Source: an uncultured Oscillospiraceae bacterium (GTDB lineage Bacteria; Bacillota; Clostridia; Oscillospirales; Oscillospiraceae). Taken from it: a stretch of 32,334 bases of DNA. A program made the position numbers and the translations under genes. Position 1 is the first letter of the stretch. Every line of letters begins with the position of its first letter. Under the pieces are notes generated by a model, which did no database searches, had not been told where the DNA came from, and saw only the letters and a program-made list of their open reading frames with translations. Below, one piece after another: positions 29,372 to 32,334 of this stretch. The DNA lies in contig CAJOQP010000162.1 in the NCBI GenBank assembly GCA_905236515.1, forward strand, positions 1-32,334. The letters are read 5' to 3'.

Positions 29372-30280
29372 TTATTTTTCATCTTCGTGGAAATCCTGCA
29401 GGATCTCTTCCACTTTCTCCTCCGCATCCACGGAGCGGGACTGAAAGCGGCTCTGGATCTTCGTCAGGAAGGAACTGCGTTCCTCGCTTTTGATCTTTTC
29501 CGGATCCTCCGGACTCTCTTCCATGTTGCTCATCAGCCGCACCATATAGACCAGAAGCAGTGCGGCGTTTGCCACAAAGATTAGAACCAGTCCGAGATTC
29601 AGGTTATCCGCTACCACCAGAATGCTGAAGAACGCGCCAAGCATAATGAAATACAGCGTCTTGAAGGGACTGGTGCGTCCATAGGCAAAGCCGGCAATGT
29701 AATAGAAGGCAATGGCACAGCAGGAATAAGCCAGGATCTGAATGGAATAGACCCACACTGAGGGATTGGTGGCGTTGATCTTATAGCAGTTGATCAGCCC
29801 GATGCAGTACAACAGGATGGGGATGGTCATCAGAAGGGCGATAGTACCGTTATTGACGTCGCTGCCAATGGAGCGGAACACCATGGGAGTGAGGATTCCC
29901 GAGACCATGGCGCAGACACCAAAGACCAGAGTCAGCGCGGGACTGGAGTTATCCAGACCGGTGAGAATCAGGATCAGACCACCCAGTACTTCTACTGCAG
30001 CGATGATCATGGGGGCCACCATCTGACGGTCTCCTGTTCCCCGCAAAGCGGTGCGAACGTCATCGGATACAGTCATGTTCTTCTCGTGGATGCCCTGAAC
30101 GATGAGGAAAAACCAGATCGCCACGGCCAGCACTACAAGAAAAACGAGGATATTCAGAGGACTGTTGGTGGACAGCCCGTTTTCATCAAAAGCAATCTGG
30201 TTCTGCAGCCAGCGGCAGAAAGAGCCGAACGCTCCCACACCGACGACGATCGCCAGATTGGACAGTGCGTTTTTTCGCAT
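29372..30280 (-). CDS. multi-pass integral membrane protein of unknown function with charged C-terminal tail
   Basis: 302 aa, about eight hydrophobic segments, then an acidic/basic tail (EESPEDPEKIKSEERSS...). No family recognised. Confidence 0.65.
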   Translation of the reverse strand: MRKNALSNLAIVVGVGAFGSFCRWLQNQIAFDENGLSTNSPLNILVFLVVLAVAIWFFLIVQGIHEKNMTVSDDVRTALRGTGDRQMVAPMIIAAVEVLGGLILILTGLDNSSPALTLVFGVCAMVSGILTPMVFRSIGSDVNNGTIALLMTIPILLYCIGLINCYKINATNPSVWVYSIQILAYSCCAIAFYYIAGFAYGRTSPFKTLYFIMLGAFFSILVVADNLNLGLVLIFVANAALLLVYMVRLMSNMEESPEDPEKIKSEERSSFLTKIQSRFQSRSVDAEEKVEEILQDFHEDEK

Positions 30281-30380
30281 TACAATCCTTCCGTTTCTGT
30301 TGTCATTTCGTATGTCACAACATTTTATACTTAATTGATGATAACGTCAATAACAGCCACAAGCTATAGTGGTCTGTGAT

Positions 30381-30409
30381 TTGACTTAAAATAGGAAGGA
30401 TGCTATTAT
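30381..30409 (+). promoter_or_regulatory. putative promoter (TTGACT-17 nt-TATTAT, TGC extended -10)
   Basis: -35 30381-30386 and -10 30404-30409. Confidence 0.6.
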
Positions 30410-30448
30410 GTCAACATATAGCCGTTATTGACTGCGGAGGGTTTATTT

Positions 30449-32242
30449 ATGGACCGTAACAAGAAAAACAAGAACGGTGCCCCCTTCAGCGAATGGTTTC
30501 GTGAGCTGGACCGTCGAGAACTGATCGAGACGCTCTCCAAGCTGTGCGATGCCGTGATCGGGGATGCCGGAGAGAACAATTACCGCGGCGGAATCCGTCC
30601 AGGTAATATTTTCCGCAATGCACAGGGTGAGATCACCCTCGGCGACGGCGGAATGCCGCAGAGAAGCAGCTGGACTGCGGAACAGCTGGAGTTCATCTCC
30701 CCGGAAGAATTCTGGAACGGAGAAGCCTCCACACGCTCCGATGTGTATTCCCTGGGCCTGCTGATCTATTACTGCATTTCCGGTGGCAAACTGCCTTTCC
30801 AGCCGGACAAGAACAAGCTGTCCGCGGAGGAACGTGCCAGGACCGTCCGCCGAAGAATGGGCGGAGAGCCCATCAATGCTCCAGAAGGATCCGGAAAGTC
30901 CCTGGGCTCCATCATTGAGAAGGCGCTGTCCTTCCGTCCGGAAGACCGGTACACGTCTGTGGACGATCTTCCCATCGTTCTGAAACTGTGCCTGAAGGAA
31001 CTGGATTCTCCCAAACCTTCGGAACCGGTGATCGAGAAGACGGAAGAGGAACTGTCGGATGCCGAGAACATGATGGTGGGCATCATCAGCAAGGCTGCGG
31101 AAGAAGCCGCATTGTCCGACGGCGAAAAGAAAGAAGAAGCCGCGGCTCCGGAAGAAGAGTCGCTGGACGATATCGAGGTGGAGATCGTCGAGATGGACGA
31201 GGAACCGGAAACCGAAGTATCCGGAGAAGAAGTCCCCGACAAAGCCGAACCCGAAGAAAAGGCCGAAGACACACCGGCAGAAGTCTCCGAGGAGACCGCC
31301 GGCGAAGAAGCACCCGCCGAACCGGAGACGGAAGAAACTCCTGCAGAGCCGGCTGTCGAAGAGGCAGCAGCTCCCGATGAGTCCAAGACCGAGGAAGAGC
31401 CGAAACCGGAAGAAGAGAGCGACGGTAAGGCGGCGGCAGCGGCCGCTGCAGTCGCAGCTGCAGCTGCGGGCACCGTCCTGGCATCCAAAGATGAACGAAT
31501 CGGATCCGGCGCCGGTCCCAGAACACCGTCGAAGAAACCGGAAAAGGGACAGGGCAACTCCAGACCGGCCGTGTCCTATCAGACCGGATCGAAGAAACCG
31601 AACCCCTCTTCCAGAAAGAAGAAAAAGAAGAGCTACCGCGGGGTGCTGGCACTGCTCCTTCTGTGTGCACTGCTGGTCCTTGCAGCCATTATCCTTCACG
31701 CAGTGACGAAACATTCGCAGGAACCGGTGAATCCGACACCCACTGCTGTTCCCTCGGCCACCCAGCCTGCCGAGACGGATGTCGTTCCAGAGCCGCCTGA
31801 GACCAGCGAAGTGGAACCGTCCGAGGCTCCGGAGACCGCCATGACTGTCTTCAAGGAAGACTCCAGCTGGACTGCTGCGGAGAGCAAGTGTGAATCTCAG
31901 GGCGGGCATCTGGCCGTGATCCACAATCAGGAGGAACTGCAGGAGGTCATCTCACTGGCCAAACAGCAGGGAATCCGCTTCATCTGGATCGGATGTCAGA
32001 GGATGTCCGACGGTGCACTGCACTGGGTCAACGGAGACGCCATCGACTACTACGTATGGGCAGACGGCGAGCCGTCCCTCATCGGAAGCGGCGGTGAGTC
32101 CGAGAACTACATCATGCTTTGGAATACCAGAGAAGATCTCACCGGAGAATGGGTCTACAACGATGTGGGCAACAATCCCGCTATGGAATATGCTTCCACC
32201 TACAGCGGACGTATGGGTTACATCCTGCAGACCGGAAACTGA
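30449..32242 (+). CDS. pseudokinase C-lobe-like / acidic linker / TM helix / C-type lectin-like domain protein
   Basis: GGIRPGNIF...SPEEFWNGEASTRSDVYSLGLLIYY (kinase C-lobe-like); GVLALLLLCALLVLAAIILHAV (TM); WTAAESKCESQGGHLAVIHNQEELQEV...WIGCQR...WVNGDAIDYYVWADGEPS...WVYNDV (CTLD). ATG 30449 after GGAGGG. Confidence 0.82.
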   Translation: MDRNKKNKNGAPFSEWFRELDRRELIETLSKLCDAVIGDAGENNYRGGIRPGNIFRNAQGEITLGDGGMPQRSSWTAEQLEFISPEEFWNGEASTRSDVYSLGLLIYYCISGGKLPFQPDKNKLSAEERARTVRRRMGGEPINAPEGSGKSLGSIIEKALSFRPEDRYTSVDDLPIVLKLCLKELDSPKPSEPVIEKTEEELSDAENMMVGIISKAAEEAALSDGEKKEEAAAPEEESLDDIEVEIVEMDEEPETEVSGEEVPDKAEPEEKAEDTPAEVSEETAGEEAPAEPETEETPAEPAVEEAAAPDESKTEEEPKPEEESDGKAAAAAAAVAAAAAGTVLASKDERIGSGAGPRTPSKKPEKGQGNSRPAVSYQTGSKKPNPSSRKKKKKSYRGVLALLLLCALLVLAAIILHAVTKHSQEPVNPTPTAVPSATQPAETDVVPEPPETSEVEPSEAPETAMTVFKEDSSWTAAESKCESQGGHLAVIHNQEELQEVISLAKQQGIRFIWIGCQRMSDGALHWVNGDAIDYYVWADGEPSLIGSGGESENYIMLWNTREDLTGEWVYNDVGNNPAMEYASTYSGRMGYILQTGN

Positions 32243-32253
32243 ATATTCTGAAC

Positions 32254-32286
32254 CGACAGCCGGGCATTTTGCCCGGCTGTTTTTGA
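32254..32286 (+). terminator. Rho-independent terminator
   Basis: ACAGCCGGGC-atttt-GCCCGGCTGT then TTTT. Confidence 0.85.
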
Positions 32287-32334
32287 TGATCTCTTTCTTT
32301 CTCGCTCTCTGATCAGCTCTCCTGTCATCATGCC

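Noticed and set aside
31431-31470. GCN-type repeat tract considered as a possible CRISPR or tandem repeat array
   Set aside because: It is an in-frame alanine run inside a coding region, with no repeat-spacer periodicity.
30443-31924. 493-aa minus-strand ORF antisense to the lectin gene
   Set aside because: Low-complexity F/R/G-rich translation that mirrors the acidic E/P/A linker; no domain.

Overview
The window is 32.3 kb and looks like a moderately GC-rich Firmicutes/Clostridia-type chromosome. It is densely packed with mostly housekeeping genes. From left to right it holds: the 3' end of an unidentified CDS; a PC4/YdbC-like ssDNA-binding protein; a DUF362/ferredoxin protein; a DUF1810 protein; a membrane protein plus an inositol-monophosphatase-family gene; an acyltransferase-3 membrane protein; proA; a tryptophan-specifier T-box leader with a TrpB2-type tryptophan synthase beta chain; an NSS-family Na+-dependent transporter; a PLP aminotransferase; a murT-gatD-amidohydrolase-PHP operon; a stand-alone E2/CAT-like acyltransferase-fold protein; a complete V/A-type ATPase operon of nine genes; a TIGR01212-like radical SAM protein; a beta-CASP/MBL protein; an integral membrane protein; and, divergent from it, a C-lobe-only pseudokinase-TM-C-type-lectin protein. 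I saw no tRNA, rRNA, CRISPR array or mobile element. The items most worth follow-up are the pseudokinase/CTLD membrane protein, the E2-like protein whose catalytic-motif His reads as Glu, the Trp T-box/TrpB2 unit (whose leader is swallowed by the ORF call), the Na+-type ligand signature in the V-ATPase K subunit, and several uncharacterised palindromes in promoter regions. All assignments come from reading the sequence and from family knowledge; no database search was run.
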